Below the pieces are notes generated by a model. It was given only the letters and a program-made list of their open reading frames with translations, was not told the DNA's origin and made no database searches. From Methylobacterium persicinum (lineage in GTDB: Bacteria > Pseudomonadota > Alphaproteobacteria > Rhizobiales > Beijerinckiaceae), in assembly GCF_022179525.1 (NCBI RefSeq), contig NZ_BPQX01000045.1:1-64000 (forward strand): DNA of 64,000 nucleotides, in the 5' to 3' direction. Shown here one piece after another: positions 9,304 to 18,253 of this stretch. A program made the position numbers and the translations under genes. Within the stretch, counting starts at the first letter, position 1, and the number at the start of each line of letters is the position of its first letter.

Positions 9304-10635
9304 TCAGGACACCGGGGCCGATACGCCGCCGGAAGAACGTCCAACGCCCTGATAGACGAAACCATGCCGCAACGCAGCATTGGGGTCGTAGATGTTGCGC
9401 AGATCAACCATAACGGGTGTGCGCATCACCCGGCGAAGACGTTCGAGGTCGAGGCCGCGGAACGCGTTCCATTCCGTCACGATGACGATGGCGTCGGCCT
9501 CGGCCGCGCAGGAATAGGCATCGTCGGCGAATGCGACCGTCGGAAGCAGGGGGCGAGCCTGTTCCATTCCCTCCGGATCGTAGGCCCGCACCTTGGCCCC
9601 CGCATCCTGCAGGCCGGCCGCGATCGCCAGAGACGGCGCCTCGCGCATGTCGTCGGTGTCGGGCTTGAAGGTCAGGCCGAGGAGGGCGACTGTCTTGCCG
9701 CGGACGGAGCCGCCGCACGCGCGGATCACCTTGCGGGCCATCGCCCGCTTGCGCTGGTCGTTGACGGCCACCACCGTCTCGACGATCCGTAGGGGCATCC
9801 CATGGTCTTGGGCGGTCTTGGCCAGGGCGAGGGTGTCTTTGGGGAAGCAGGATCCGCCATATCCGGGCCCGGCGTGGAGGAACTTGGTGCCGATGCGTCC
9901 GTCCAGGCCGATCCCCCGGGCGACCGCCTGCACGTCGGCCCCCACGGCCTCGCACAGGTCGGCCATCTCGTTGATGAAGGTAATCTTGGCCGCCAGGAAT
10001 GCGTTGGCTGCGTACTTGGTCAGCTCCGCGGTCCGGCGACCGGTGACGAGGATCGGCGAGGCGTTCAGGTAGAGGGGACGGTAGACCTCCCGCATCACGG
10101 CCTCCGCCCGCGGATCCTCGGTGCCAACGACGATCCGGTCGGGGCGCTTGAAGTCGCCGATGGCCGCGCCCTCGCGGAGGAATTCCGGGTTCGACACCAC
10201 CGCGAAATCCGCCCGGGGGGCGCATTCGCGGACGATGCGCTCCACCTCGTCGCCCGTTCCCACGGGGACGGTCGATTTAGTGACGACCACCGTATAGCCC
10301 GACAGGGCACCGGCAATTTCCCGGGCCGCATCGTAGACGAAGGACAGGTCGGCGAAGCCGTCGCCCCGCCGCGAGGGCGTGCCGACCGCGATGAAGACGG
10401 CGTTCGCTTCGGCCACGGCCTCCTTGAGCGTCGTCCCGAACGAGAGGCGGCCCTGGCGGACGTTGTCGGCGACGAGGGCTTCGAGCCCCGGCTCGTAGAT
10501 AGGCATCCGGCCGGCCTCGAGGGCGGCGATCTTGGCGGGATCCCGATCGATGCAGACGACGTCGTGCCCGAAATCGGCGAGGCAGGCGCCGGACACCAGC
10601 CCGACATATCCCGCCCCGATCATCGCGATACGCAT
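9304..10635 (-). CDS. ugd: UDP-glucose 6-dehydrogenase
   Basis: 443-residue member of the UDP-glucose/GDP-mannose dehydrogenase family. It oxidises UDP-glucose to UDP-glucuronate with two NAD+, supplying exopolysaccharide or glycan synthesis in the cytoplasm. The N-terminal Rossmann motif is GAGYVGLVSGACLADFG, the catalytic cysteine lies in GGSCFPKDT, and the C-terminal UDP-binding domain has LGLTFKPDTDDMREAPS. The start is ATG at 10635, directly before the Rossmann strand and preceded by GGGAG with 7-base spacing; the longer open frame to 10704 has no comparable support. It stands alone, between the PKS unit and divergent argB, with no glycan gene adjacent. GDP-mannose or other UDP-sugar dehydrogenase activity is a less likely alternative. 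Confidence 0.9.
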   Translation of the reverse strand: MRIAMIGAGYVGLVSGACLADFGHDVVCIDRDPAKIAALEAGRMPIYEPGLEALVADNVRQGRLSFGTTLKEAVAEANAVFIAVGTPSRRGDGFADLSFVYDAAREIAGALSGYTVVVTKSTVPVGTGDEVERIVRECAPRADFAVVSNPEFLREGAAIGDFKRPDRIVVGTEDPRAEAVMREVYRPLYLNASPILVTGRRTAELTKYAANAFLAAKITFINEMADLCEAVGADVQAVARGIGLDGRIGTKFLHAGPGYGGSCFPKDTLALAKTAQDHGMPLRIVETVVAVNDQRKRAMARKVIRACGGSVRGKTVALLGLTFKPDTDDMREAPSLAIAAGLQDAGAKVRAYDPEGMEQARPLLPTVAFADDAYSCAAEADAIVIVTEWNAFRGLDLERLRRVMRTPVMVDLRNIYDPNAALRHGFVYQGVGRSSGGVSAPVS

Positions 10636-10923
10636 TCGGATCTCCCGCAGCCGGCCGGACGACGCGCTGCGGTTCAGCGGGTGCGTTGATCGGCGTTGGC
10701 GCAAACGGGCCGCATCGGCGACCCGGCCTCAAACGCGGCAGCAACACAGCCAAAACACGACGGTTTTTTGACAGTGCGATGTCGGTCCCTCCAGCGCGAT
10801 CGGCGCTTCTAAGGTTCGGACAAGTCCTGTAGAAGCACCCCGCCCCGGGGCCCGAACCCTGCCGGATCCCCGGCGGAGGTCGCGGCGGGGGTCCTCGGCA
10901 AAGGACCTTGGCGAAGGACCGCG

Positions 10924-11817
10924 ATGACCGAACTCCCGAACGTCCACGTGCGAGCGGAAATCCTCGCCCAGGCGCTGCCCCATATGCAGCGCTACGATCA
11001 GGAGATCGTGCTCATCAAGTACGGCGGCCACGCCATGGGCGACCCGGAGGCAGCGCAGACCTTCGCACAGGACGTGGTGCTTCTGGAGCAGTCGGGGCTG
11101 AAGCCCCTGGTGGTCCACGGCGGCGGCCCGCAGATCGGGAAGATGCTCGACCGGCTCGGGATTCAGTCGGAGTTCCGCGGCGGCCTGCGCGTGACCGACG
11201 CCGCCACCGTCGAGGTGGTGGAGATGGTGCTCGCCGGCTCCATCAATAAACAGCTCGTCGGGTGGATCTCCGGCCAGGGCGGGCGGGCGATCGGCCTGTG
11301 CGGCAAGGACGGGAACATGGTGCGCGCCCGCCGCGCCCTGAAGACCTACCGCGACCCCGAGAGCCACGAGGAGCAGATCCTCGACCTCGGCCTCGTCGGC
11401 GAGCCGGAGCATGTCGAGCGCGGCGTCCTGGATGCCGTGCTGAAGGCCGAACTGATTCCGGTCCTCGCCCCGGTGGCCTACGGCGCCGACGGGCAGACCT
11501 ACAATGTCAACGCCGACACCTTCGCCGGCGCCATCGCCGGGGCGCTCCGGGCCAAGCGGCTGCTCCTCTTGACGGATGTTCCCGGCGTCCTCGACAAGGA
11601 CAAGAAGCTCATCCCGGAGCTGACGGTGGAGGATTGCCGGCGGCTGATCGCCGACGGCACCATCACCGGCGGCATGATCCCGAAGATCGAGACCTGCATG
11701 TACGCCCTCGACCGGGGCGTGGAGGCGGTGGTCATCCTCGACGGGAAGGTGAACCACGCCGTGCTGCTGGAACTGTTCACGAATTATGGAGCAGGCACGC
11801 TGATTCGCCGGGGCTAG
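10924..11817 (+). CDS. argB: Acetylglutamate kinase
   Basis: 297-residue amino-acid kinase that phosphorylates N-acetyl-L-glutamate in arginine synthesis. The glycine-rich phosphate loops [10 protein letters not shown] and [10 protein letters not shown] are present, with a C-terminal nucleotide-binding part containing [13 protein letters not shown] and GGMIPKIE. The N-terminal extension before IKYGG is typical of the hexameric, arginine-inhibited form, so feedback inhibition is inferred. GAAGGA ends about 5 bases before the ATG. It is first of a plus-strand series and is followed after 69 bases by a nucleotidase gene; the pair are often neighbours in alphaproteobacteria, though their functions are unrelated. 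Confidence 0.96.
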   Translation: MTELPNVHVRAEILAQALPHMQRYDQEIVLIKYGGHAMGDPEAAQTFAQDVVLLEQSGLKPLVVHGGGPQIGKMLDRLGIQSEFRGGLRVTDAATVEVVEMVLAGSINKQLVGWISGQGGRAIGLCGKDGNMVRARRALKTYRDPESHEEQILDLGLVGEPEHVERGVLDAVLKAELIPVLAPVAYGADGQTYNVNADTFAGAIAGALRAKRLLLLTDVPGVLDKDKKLIPELTVEDCRRLIADGTITGGMIPKIETCMYALDRGVEAVVILDGKVNHAVLLELFTNYGAGTLIRRG

Positions 11818-11886
11818 CAACCTCGGCCGTCTCCGCGCATTGTCGTCGCCCGGCCTCGGCCGCTCCTCTCGCCTGCGACGGGCCCC

Positions 11887-12621
11887 TTGTACCAACCGAC
11901 GCAAGACCACTTCACCGGACCTGGCGCCCGCGGCTTCGGCCAAGTCGATACCTGGGTGTTCGACCTCGACAACACGCTCTATCCGAGCGATGCGCGGGTC
12001 TGGCCGCAGGTGGACGAGCGCATCACCCTCTACGTGATGCGCCTCTACGGTCTCGACGCGATCTCGGCCCGTTCCCTGCAGAAGTATTTCTACCACCGCT
12101 ATGGGACCACCCTGAAGGCACTGATGGTGGAGGAGGGGGTCGATCCCCATGACTTCCTCGACTTCGCCCACGACATCGACCATTCGAGCATCAAGCTCGA
12201 TGCCCCCCTCGGCGCGGCCATCGAGAAGCTGCCCGGCCGCAAGCTCATCCTCACCAACGGCTCCCGCCGCCACGCGGAGAACGTTGCGGCCAAGCTGGGC
12301 ATCCTGGACCATTTTGAAGATGTCTTCGACATCGCGGACGCCGACTTCGTGCCCAAGCCGGAGCGGGTCACCTATGAGCGGTTCCTGACCGCTCACGGCA
12401 TCGACCCGACCCGGGCGGCCCTGTTCGAAGACATCGCCCGCAACCTCGCCGTGCCGCACGACCTGGGCATGGCGACGGTGCTCGTCGTGCCCCGGATCAC
12501 CGATCCCTACCGGGAGGCCTTCGAGCAGGAGGCGGTGCACGAACCGCATATCGACCACATCACCGACGACCTCGCAGGGTTCCTCGTTGGTTGCGTGCAG
12601 CCGGAGATCGGACAGTTATGA
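11887..12621 (+). CDS. HAD-family pyrimidine 5'-nucleotidase
   Basis: 244-residue haloacid dehalogenase-superfamily phosphatase of the SDT1/pyrimidine 5'-nucleotidase type, predicted to dephosphorylate UMP/CMP or related phosphates. Motif I is VFDLDNTLYP (nucleophile and acid/base Asp), motif II is ILTNGS, motif III includes the Lys in PKPERVTYERF, and motif IV is LFEDIARNL. The only suitable start before motif I is a TTG at 11887 with no clear Shine-Dalgarno, so weak initiation is possible. Its TGA overlaps the next gene's ATG as ATGA, implying coupled translation. Confidence 0.85.
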   Translation: MYQPTQDHFTGPGARGFGQVDTWVFDLDNTLYPSDARVWPQVDERITLYVMRLYGLDAISARSLQKYFYHRYGTTLKALMVEEGVDPHDFLDFAHDIDHSSIKLDAPLGAAIEKLPGRKLILTNGSRRHAENVAAKLGILDHFEDVFDIADADFVPKPERVTYERFLTAHGIDPTRAALFEDIARNLAVPHDLGMATVLVVPRITDPYREAFEQEAVHEPHIDHITDDLAGFLVGCVQPEIGQL

Positions 12622-13028
12622 CCCAGACCGCATCGCTGCGCGCGCCCGGTCTTGCGGAGATCGAGGCCCTGGCTCACCAGGCCTTCGCCGCGCTGCCCGA
12701 TGCCTTCCGCGGCCGGTGCGACGGGCTGGCGATCCACGTGGTGGATTTCCCGGACGACGCTACCCTAATGGAGATGGATTGCGAGACCGAGTTCGACCTG
12801 CTCGGACTGTTCCGCGGCGTTGGCCTTGCCCAGTCCGGGGAGATTGCGACGGGCCAGATGCCCAACGCGGTCTGGTTGTATCGCCGACCGATCCTCGACT
12901 ACTGGGCCGAGCACGCGGAAACCCTTGGCGACCTCGTCACCCACGTGCTCGTCCACGAGATCGGCCATCATTTCGGGTTGTCCGACGACGATATGGCCCG
13001 CATCGAGGCGGCGGCGGACCTGGACTGA
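12618..13028 (+). CDS. Zincin-like metallopeptidase family protein
   Basis: 136-residue protein of the minimal bacterial zincin family (Zincin_1/DUF1025 type). The signature HEIGHHFGLSDDDM supplies the HExxH zinc motif plus a downstream Asp. No signal peptide is visible, so it acts in the cytoplasm; substrates of this family are not established. ATG at 12618 overlaps the upstream nucleotidase stop, and the pair look co-expressed with argB. Peptidase activity is inferred only from the zinc motif. Confidence 0.82.
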   Translation: MTQTASLRAPGLAEIEALAHQAFAALPDAFRGRCDGLAIHVVDFPDDATLMEMDCETEFDLLGLFRGVGLAQSGEIATGQMPNAVWLYRRPILDYWAEHAETLGDLVTHVLVHEIGHHFGLSDDDMARIEAAADLD

Positions 13029-13163
13029 CCGCGACAGCCGCGGGAGGCATCGACAAGCGCCCCATGCTCGTGTAGGGACCCGGCCAACTCACAACAGGAT
13101 CGCCGAAATCCTGGTGCTCGCTGCCCATACGGGGCGGTGCGGCACAACGGCTGGAGCATTGCC

Positions 13164-13568
13164 ATGAACATCATCGAGCAGCTGGAGCGCGAGGAAGTCG
13201 CGCGCCTCGCCAAGACCATTCCCGATTTCGAGCCGGGCGACACGGTCATCGTCAACGTGCGCGTCAAGGAAGGCGACCGCACCCGCGTCCAGGCCTACGA
13301 GGGCGTGTGCATCGCCCGGTCCGGTGGCGGACTCAACGAAAGCTTCACCGTCCGTAAGATCTCCTATGGCGAGGGCGTGGAGCGCGTCTTCCCGGTCCAC
13401 TCCCCGATGATCGATTCGATCAAGGTGGTCCGCCGGGGCAAGGTGCGCCGCGCCAAGCTGTACTACCTGCGCGACCGTCGCGGGAAGTCGGCCCGTATCG
13501 TCGAGCGCACCGATCGCACCAAGCCGGCCAAGGACGCGCCGGCCAAGGCCCCCGCCGCCGCGGAGTAA
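13164..13568 (+). CDS. rplS: 50S ribosomal protein L19
   Basis: 134-residue L19, located at the 30S-50S interface. The start [11 protein letters not shown] at 13164 and the conserved blocks [36 protein letters not shown] and [18 protein letters not shown] are present. An Ala/Lys/Pro-rich tail of about 20 residues follows, as in other alphaproteobacterial L19 proteins. A strong intrinsic terminator lies about 50 bases after the stop. The usual neighbours rimM and trmD are not adjacent here; upstream is a metallopeptidase-like gene. Confidence 0.98.
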   Translation: MNIIEQLEREEVARLAKTIPDFEPGDTVIVNVRVKEGDRTRVQAYEGVCIARSGGGLNESFTVRKISYGEGVERVFPVHSPMIDSIKVVRRGKVRRAKLYYLRDRRGKSARIVERTDRTKPAKDAPAKAPAAAE

Positions 13569-13615
13569 GCCTCTCGGCATCGGAGGAGGTCGCACCTGCG
13601 CCCGCTTCCCGACAA

Positions 13616-13647
13616 CCCGCCCCGGCTTCGCCCGCGGCGGGTTTTTT
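13616..13647 (+). terminator. Intrinsic terminator of rplS
   Basis: CCCGCC (13616-13621) pairs with GGCGGG (13636-13641) and is followed immediately by six T residues (13642-13647). This is the clearest rho-independent terminator in the window and ends the argB-to-rplS series. Confidence 0.92.
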
Positions 13648-13813
13648 ATTACCGAAAAGGAGGCTGGGGCAGGGGCGCCCGGCGGCGGTGCGGCGGGAAT
13701 GTTCACTGAGGTTGTTATGGCCGGTGATAATGCTACTTCTGTAGGCTTTGCTATAGTCGTCTGATCGTGCGAATAAAAAAGGAGTTGTGAGCGCTTCCAT
13801 TATGGAGCCGGCC

Positions 13814-14506
13814 ATGGGTCTTTGGAGCGATTTTCAAACCAATACGGGCCGTACGATCCATAAATGGAGCCATTACTTTCCGGTCTATGAGCGCCATTTC
13901 TCAGCCTCGATTGGAAGGCCGATCAAGTTTCTTGAGATCGGCTGCGGCGACGGGGGCTCGCTGCAGATGTGGAAACGCTATATCGGGCCCTACGCCCGTT
14001 ACATCGGCATCGATATCCGGCCGGAATGCAAGGCCTTCGAGGATGATCAGATCCAAGTGAGGATCGGCGATCAGGCCGACGGTGCTTTCCTCGACCGGGT
14101 GATCGCCGAGTTCGGCATCCCTGACATCGTGGTCGACGACGGCTCCCACGTGATGAGCGATGTCTGCGCGACCTTTGCCCATCTTTACCGGCGCATGCCG
14201 AGCACCGGGATCTACCTCGTCGAGGATTTGCACACGGCCTATTGGCCGGAATTCGGCGGCGGGCTCAGGCGCCAGGGCACCTTCATCGAGATGACGAAGG
14301 ACCTGATCGACGAGTTGAACGCGGATCTCTCGAACGGGGCGATGCAGCCGACCGAGTTCACCCGTACGACGAATTCGATCTGTGTCTACAACAGCATCGT
14401 CGTGTTCGAGCGCGGCCTGCCCCTCCCCAAGCGGTCGCTAATGATCGGCTCGACCGGCCATTTCGGAGCCCGCCCCGAACCTGGAGCGGCAGAGCTCTTA
14501 CCCTGA
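13814..14506 (+). CDS. Class I SAM-dependent methyltransferase, sugar or small-molecule type
   Basis: About 230 residues. Motif I is FLEIGCGDGGSLQMW, followed by YIGIDIRPECK and IVVDDGSHVMSD, a layout resembling the metal-dependent MycE/CmcI-like methyltransferases of macrolide and glycan pathways; the Asp-Asp pair is the expected metal or substrate site. No membrane segment is visible. The start is uncertain: ATG 13814 has TGGAG with 6-base spacing; GTG 13787 follows AAAAAAGGAG by only 2 bases; ATG 13802 lies between. The flanks are AT-richer than the surrounding DNA, and the gene stands alone between a terminator and a repeat, consistent with an accessory insertion. The substrate is unknown. 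Confidence 0.8.
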   Translation: MGLWSDFQTNTGRTIHKWSHYFPVYERHFSASIGRPIKFLEIGCGDGGSLQMWKRYIGPYARYIGIDIRPECKAFEDDQIQVRIGDQADGAFLDRVIAEFGIPDIVVDDGSHVMSDVCATFAHLYRRMPSTGIYLVEDLHTAYWPEFGGGLRRQGTFIEMTKDLIDELNADLSNGAMQPTEFTRTTNSICVYNSIVVFERGLPLPKRSLMIGSTGHFGARPEPGAAELLP

Positions 14507-14948
14507 CGCATTGCTCAGGCGATCCGGATCACAATCGGCAGTCTCACCGGCGCCGATGTCGCCTGTCGCGCGTGTTTTTGCCGGTACGGCCTCAGCAAGC
14601 GGGAAAGATGATGGGCAAGAGTGTTCTCCACGATCTTGGGTCGGGAGAATACGTTCCAGCGGTCTGCCGCAAAAGTCGCGCAGGGGAGCAGAGGCTTCTC
14701 CTCAATCGACAACACCCTCGTCGTCATTGCGAGGAAAGCGAAGCAATCCAGGGACGCGGAACGTCGACCAACGGGGCGCTGGCCCTGGATTGCTTCGCTG
14801 CGCTCGCAATGACGGCAGCGCCCCCCCCCCCCGGCTGGCACCCTCAGATCGATGAGTGTCGCCGCCAGACCTTTGCAGCACCCATCTGGATCAATTTTTC
14901 TGCTGCGTTTTCCAACGCCGAACCGGCGTCGAATTCGGCAGAAATGCT
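14507..14948. other. Non-coding interval carrying a dispersed-type palindrome
   Basis: About 440 bases between a methyltransferase gene and a convergent transglycosylase gene. It holds the large inverted repeat at 14722-14814 and an uninterrupted run of twelve C residues (14821-14832). The open frames crossing it lack family resemblance or codon structure. I see nothing else I would annotate. Confidence 0.7.
14722..14814. repeat. Palindromic repeat element with 32-base arms
   Basis: The left arm (14722-14753, beginning CGTCATTGCGAGGAAAGCGA) and right arm (14783-14814, ending GCTCGCAATGACG) are inverted copies with three internal mismatches, around a 29-base GC-rich spacer. The arm motif matches the family of CGTCATTGCGAG...AAGCAATCC palindromes scattered between genes in many proteobacterial genomes. 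Transcribed, it would form one long hairpin. Only this copy is in the window. Confidence 0.85.
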
Positions 14949-16145
14949 CTAGCGGCGCAGGGCCTCGAGGACCTTTCCGCCGGGGCGGCCAGTCGCGGGC
15001 ATGCCGAGCTTGCGTTCGATGTCCTTGATGGCGTCGCGGGTCTTCTGGCCGACCTTCCCGTCGGGCTCGCCGACATCGTAGCCCATGCTGGTGAGCCGAA
15101 CCTGTAGGTCGCGGCGCTCGGCCCGGGACAGGGGCGGGTCGTCGGTCGGCCATGCCGCCTGGACGCCCGGCCTCCCGCGCAGCCGGTCGGAGAGGACGGC
15201 GATGGCGAGGCCGTAGGACTCGGCGGCGTTGTAGGAATAGATCGCGTCGAAGTTCTTTGTGACGAGGAAAGCGGGTCCGTCGCCCCCCGCCGGGGCGATG
15301 ATCCCGGCCGGGCCCTCGCCGCTCAGCGGCCGGCCGTCCGCCCGGGTCACGCCGAGGGCGGCCCAGTGGGAGACCGGCTTCTTGTTGCGGCGGCCGGCGG
15401 CGGCCACGTTGAAGCCCGACGGCAGACGGACTTCGTAGCCCCAGACCTGGCCGTTCTGCCACTTGGCCACGTGCAGGAAGTTCGCCGTCGAGGCGACGGC
15501 ATCGGATACCGAGTCGACCACGTCCCGCCGCCCGTCACCATCACCGTCCACGGCAAGGCGCTGGTAGGTCGTGGGCATGAACTGGGTCTGCCCGAAGGCG
15601 CCGGCCCATGAGCCTGTGAGCCGCTCGGGTGCGATGTCACCCCGATCGATGATCTTGAGGGTGGCGATCAGCTCGCCCCTGAAGAAGTCCCGGCGGCGGT
15701 TGTTCGAGCAGGCGAGGGTGGCCAGGGACTGGACCAGGGGCATCTTGCCGAGGTTCTTGCCGAAATTCGATTCGACGCCCCAGACCGCCGCGATGGTGTA
15801 GCGATCGACGCCGTAACGGGCCTCGGCTCGGGCGAGGGCGTCGGCATGCTGACGCATGGCGGCCCGCCCATCCTCGACGCGCTCGTCGTCCACCAAGGCG
15901 GCCATGTAGTCCCAGATCGGTGTCTTGAACTCGGGCTGCGCCTGGGACAGCTCGATGACCTTGTCGTCGTAGGTGATGCCCGCTGTTGCCGCCTCGAAGG
16001 CCCGACCGGACACGCCCGCCGCCGCGGCCTGAGCCCGGATTCCCGCGAGACAGCCATCGAAATCGGCCCGCGCCGGCCCTCCCGCCAACCCGGCAACGAG
16101 GCCGAGGGCGAGAATCATCCCGTGGGCAGGCGTGGGTTGCGGCAT
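14949..16145 (-). CDS. Lytic murein transglycosylase with peptidoglycan-binding domain
   Basis: 398-residue exported MltB/SLT_2-type lytic transglycosylase. It cleaves peptidoglycan glycan strands to 1,6-anhydromuramyl ends in the periplasm. An N-terminal signal peptide ends near AGGPARA. The catalytic Glu lies in AAVWGVESNFGKNLG, and the substrate-groove motif GQTQFMPTTYQRLAVDGDGDG follows. The last 60 residues (LQVRLTSMGYDVGEPDGKVG) form a PG_binding_1 domain. There is no lipobox, so it is soluble rather than a lipoprotein. ATG 16145 is preceded by GAGGAT with 8-base spacing. It lies downstream of the oxidase-fold gene on the same strand, about 220 bases away, so it probably has its own promoter. 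Confidence 0.93.
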   Translation of the reverse strand: MPQPTPAHGMILALGLVAGLAGGPARADFDGCLAGIRAQAAAAGVSGRAFEAATAGITYDDKVIELSQAQPEFKTPIWDYMAALVDDERVEDGRAAMRQHADALARAEARYGVDRYTIAAVWGVESNFGKNLGKMPLVQSLATLACSNNRRRDFFRGELIATLKIIDRGDIAPERLTGSWAGAFGQTQFMPTTYQRLAVDGDGDGRRDVVDSVSDAVASTANFLHVAKWQNGQVWGYEVRLPSGFNVAAAGRRNKKPVSHWAALGVTRADGRPLSGEGPAGIIAPAGGDGPAFLVTKNFDAIYSYNAAESYGLAIAVLSDRLRGRPGVQAAWPTDDPPLSRAERRDLQVRLTSMGYDVGEPDGKVGQKTRDAIKDIERKLGMPATGRPGGKVLEALRR

Positions 16146-16367
16146 GCTGACGATCCTCGGGCCGAGTGTGTCTGAGTGTCGGCCGGGATTCAGGCGACAT
16201 GAGGGTTAACGAAAAGTGACGCCGGGGCATTCCAGCCACGGTGCAGGCAACGGTTCGATTCCATGTCGCCCCGTTCCATCGATGGCGCGACGCCAATGGG
16301 GAAAACCGATTTGCCGACGATCGACGGCTCATTGAAGCCGTCGCAGTCGCCCGGACTCTTCGGCGCG

Positions 16368-17882
16368 TCAGGTCACCTCGAACATCGTCCACAGGCCGGT
16401 ATCGAAGCGCTCCAGTACCGTGGCGCTAATCAGCCACTTCCCCGGATTGTCGGCGAGGAAGGCGATTCGCGCGGTGCGGCCCTCCAGCAGTTGGAAGGTA
16501 TCGAGCCAATAGGGCTCCCACCCGTCGTCGAGGGGGTGGAGCAGGCGAAAGCAGTGGCCGTGGAGATGGAGGGCCTGCGGGAACGCCGTATCGTTGCGCA
16601 GGGCGAGGACAACCACCTGACCGCGCTTCACCGAAAAGATCGGTGCCATCCCCGCATTCGCGCTCGTGCCATTGATCGACCAGATCTTCTGCGGATCGCC
16701 GGTATAGACAGGCTCGGGGGCGGGTTTGTCCTTGGCATCCTTCGGAAGGAAGGCCCCCCCGGTGATGACGATATCCCGCCTGAGGGCGTTCTGAAGCTTC
16801 ACCTCGGCCGGCAGCTTCTTATTCTCGCCGATGGGACTCACCGCGGGGCGGGCCTGCGCCAGCTTCGGCCCCTTCGTGGTCACGCTGGCGAGGGTCAATC
16901 CCTGGCCGATCAGGGCGATCACGCTCGCCTTGGCCCCTTCCTCTTCGGGGAGGTCGATCATCAGGTCGTAACGGGTGCCGGGCGGGAAGGGCAGGGTGGC
17001 GCGCAACGGTTCGAACGTGTCGGTGGGCTGGCCGTCCACCGCCGCGACGAAAACCTTCACTCCCTCGAATCGAAGGCGCGTTCCCCGGGCGCTGCACCCG
17101 TTGGCGATGCGCAGGCGGATCCGGCTGCCGGGTCGCGCCTCCACCTGTTGGGGGATCGGGGTGCCGTTGACAGTGACGACGTTGCCGAGCCGTCCGCTTC
17201 CGGCGGCGAAGGCGGTCTGCCCGAAGGGCATCAGGCTGCCGTCGGGCTCGAGGCGCCAGTCCTGGAGGACGAGGCCGAGATCCGCATCGACGGCAGGCGG
17301 TGACGTCTCCTCCACCACGAGAAGGCCGGAGAGGCCCCGGCCGCCCGGTTCGCTCGACCCGCCGACCACGAGCGGGCGGATCAGGAATGTGCCGGCATCC
17401 GGAGGGATGAAGGCATAAAGAAATTCGCCGCCGGGGGGGACGGGGGCCTGGGTCACGCCGCCGACCCCGTCCATGGCGTTGATGTTGCGCACGCCATGCC
17501 AGTGAAGCGAGAGCGGTTTGTCGGTCCCGTTCTTGAGCATCAGTCGGACCGGCTGGCCGAGCGTGATGCGCAGGACGGGCGGTGCGCTCCGGCCATCGAA
17601 GCACCAGACCGCCGTCTCCGCAGTGGGCTCCGGTCGAAGACGGGCCTTACCCGGCGCCGCTGTGAAGGGCTTCGCGTCGCCCGCAGGCGCCGGGGCCGGC
17701 GGGGCAGGTTGCTTCCCGACGGGGGATGTCTGTGGCTGAGCCGTCGCCGGGCCGGTGACTCCGAGAATCGCGAGGCCGCCGACCAATGTACGCCGGGAAA
17801 GATGCGGGGCGTCGTCCCGACCCGGTGTCCGGGACATGTCCTCCGTCTCGGCGGCGATTTGCGGCGTGAACTCGCGGGCCAT
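16368..17882 (-). CDS. Tat-exported multicopper oxidase-fold protein lacking most copper ligands
   Basis: 504-residue three-cupredoxin protein with a twin-arginine signal (HLSRRTLVGG, then AILGVTGPATAQ). Motif 1, LHWHG (about residue 127), is intact. Motif 2, normally HxH, reads TFLIRPLVVGG. Motif 3 reads QALHLHGH near residue 440, so the first (type 1 copper) His is Gln. The final HCHxxxHxxxxM block reads SATVLERFDTGL, so the ligand His, Cys, His, His and Met become Ser, Ala, Thr, Arg and Leu. The surrounding sequence (ADNPGKWL, FEV) aligns without a gap, so frameshift is unlikely. Oxidase activity is therefore improbable; a structural role like that of the copper-free FtsP/SufI is possible. 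Starts at 17882 (GAGGA nearby) and 17837 both keep the Tat signal. Confidence 0.85.
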   Translation of the reverse strand: MAREFTPQIAAETEDMSRTPGRDDAPHLSRRTLVGGLAILGVTGPATAQPQTSPVGKQPAPPAPAPAGDAKPFTAAPGKARLRPEPTAETAVWCFDGRSAPPVLRITLGQPVRLMLKNGTDKPLSLHWHGVRNINAMDGVGGVTQAPVPPGGEFLYAFIPPDAGTFLIRPLVVGGSSEPGGRGLSGLLVVEETSPPAVDADLGLVLQDWRLEPDGSLMPFGQTAFAAGSGRLGNVVTVNGTPIPQQVEARPGSRIRLRIANGCSARGTRLRFEGVKVFVAAVDGQPTDTFEPLRATLPFPPGTRYDLMIDLPEEEGAKASVIALIGQGLTLASVTTKGPKLAQARPAVSPIGENKKLPAEVKLQNALRRDIVITGGAFLPKDAKDKPAPEPVYTGDPQKIWSINGTSANAGMAPIFSVKRGQVVVLALRNDTAFPQALHLHGHCFRLLHPLDDGWEPYWLDTFQLLEGRTARIAFLADNPGKWLISATVLERFDTGLWTMFEVT

Positions 17883-18048
17883 GGATCCTCGTAATCGACG
17901 GAAGCGCCGCTCCCATAGCCCCCCGGGGGCGGAGGCGCCACCGGCGCGGCGGCGATGACGGCGCTTCAAGTTTTTTGCTGCGGCCGCCGCCGCGCGTGTT
18001 ATAGGGCGCGCTTCCGGCGGCCGGCGACGGGCCGGGTTGTCGGCGCGC

Positions 18049-18133
18049 GCGGGCGTGGCGGAACTGGTAGACGCGCTGGATTTAGGTTCCAGTGTCGCAA
18101 GACGTGGGGGTTCGAGCCCCTCCGCCCGCACCA
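18049..18133 (+). tRNA. tRNA-Leu(UAG)
   Basis: 85-base tRNA with the long variable arm of a class II tRNA. Acceptor GCGGGCG (18049-18055) pairs with CGCCCGC (18123-18129), followed by discriminator A and encoded CCA. The anticodon stem CTGGA/TCCAG encloses loop TTTAGGT, giving anticodon TAG at 18083-18085, which reads CUA and related leucine codons. The T loop TTCGAGC is canonical. It lies between the divergent oxidase gene and tig. Confidence 0.97.
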
Positions 18134-18253
18134 GGCCCGCCCGGGACGGCATGGTTCGTCCGTGCCTGCCGACACCCGCTCACCTGCCGCCGCAGAACCC
18201 CGACCCGGCTTCGATGGGCGGGGCGCCAAACGAATTCTGGAAGAGCGACGACG

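Noticed and set aside
10729-12558. 609-codon minus-strand frame over argB and the nucleotidase
   Set aside because: Both real genes on the plus strand have full families; this frame has none.
13081-13163. Structured leader before rplS as an autoregulatory element
   Set aside because: I could not identify a conserved fold, only generic GC-rich sequence.
14821-14832. Poly-C tract as a phase-variation switch
   Set aside because: It is not inside or close enough to a start codon of a coding sequence, so it cannot change a reading frame or an obvious promoter spacing.
14515-15462. 315-codon minus-strand frame spanning the palindromic repeat
   Set aside because: It crosses the repeat and part of the transglycosylase in another frame, with no credible product.
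16368-17882. Frameshift as the cause of missing copper ligands in the oxidase-fold gene
   Set aside because: Family sequence continues in register on both sides of each altered motif, so substitutions rather than a shift explain the loss.
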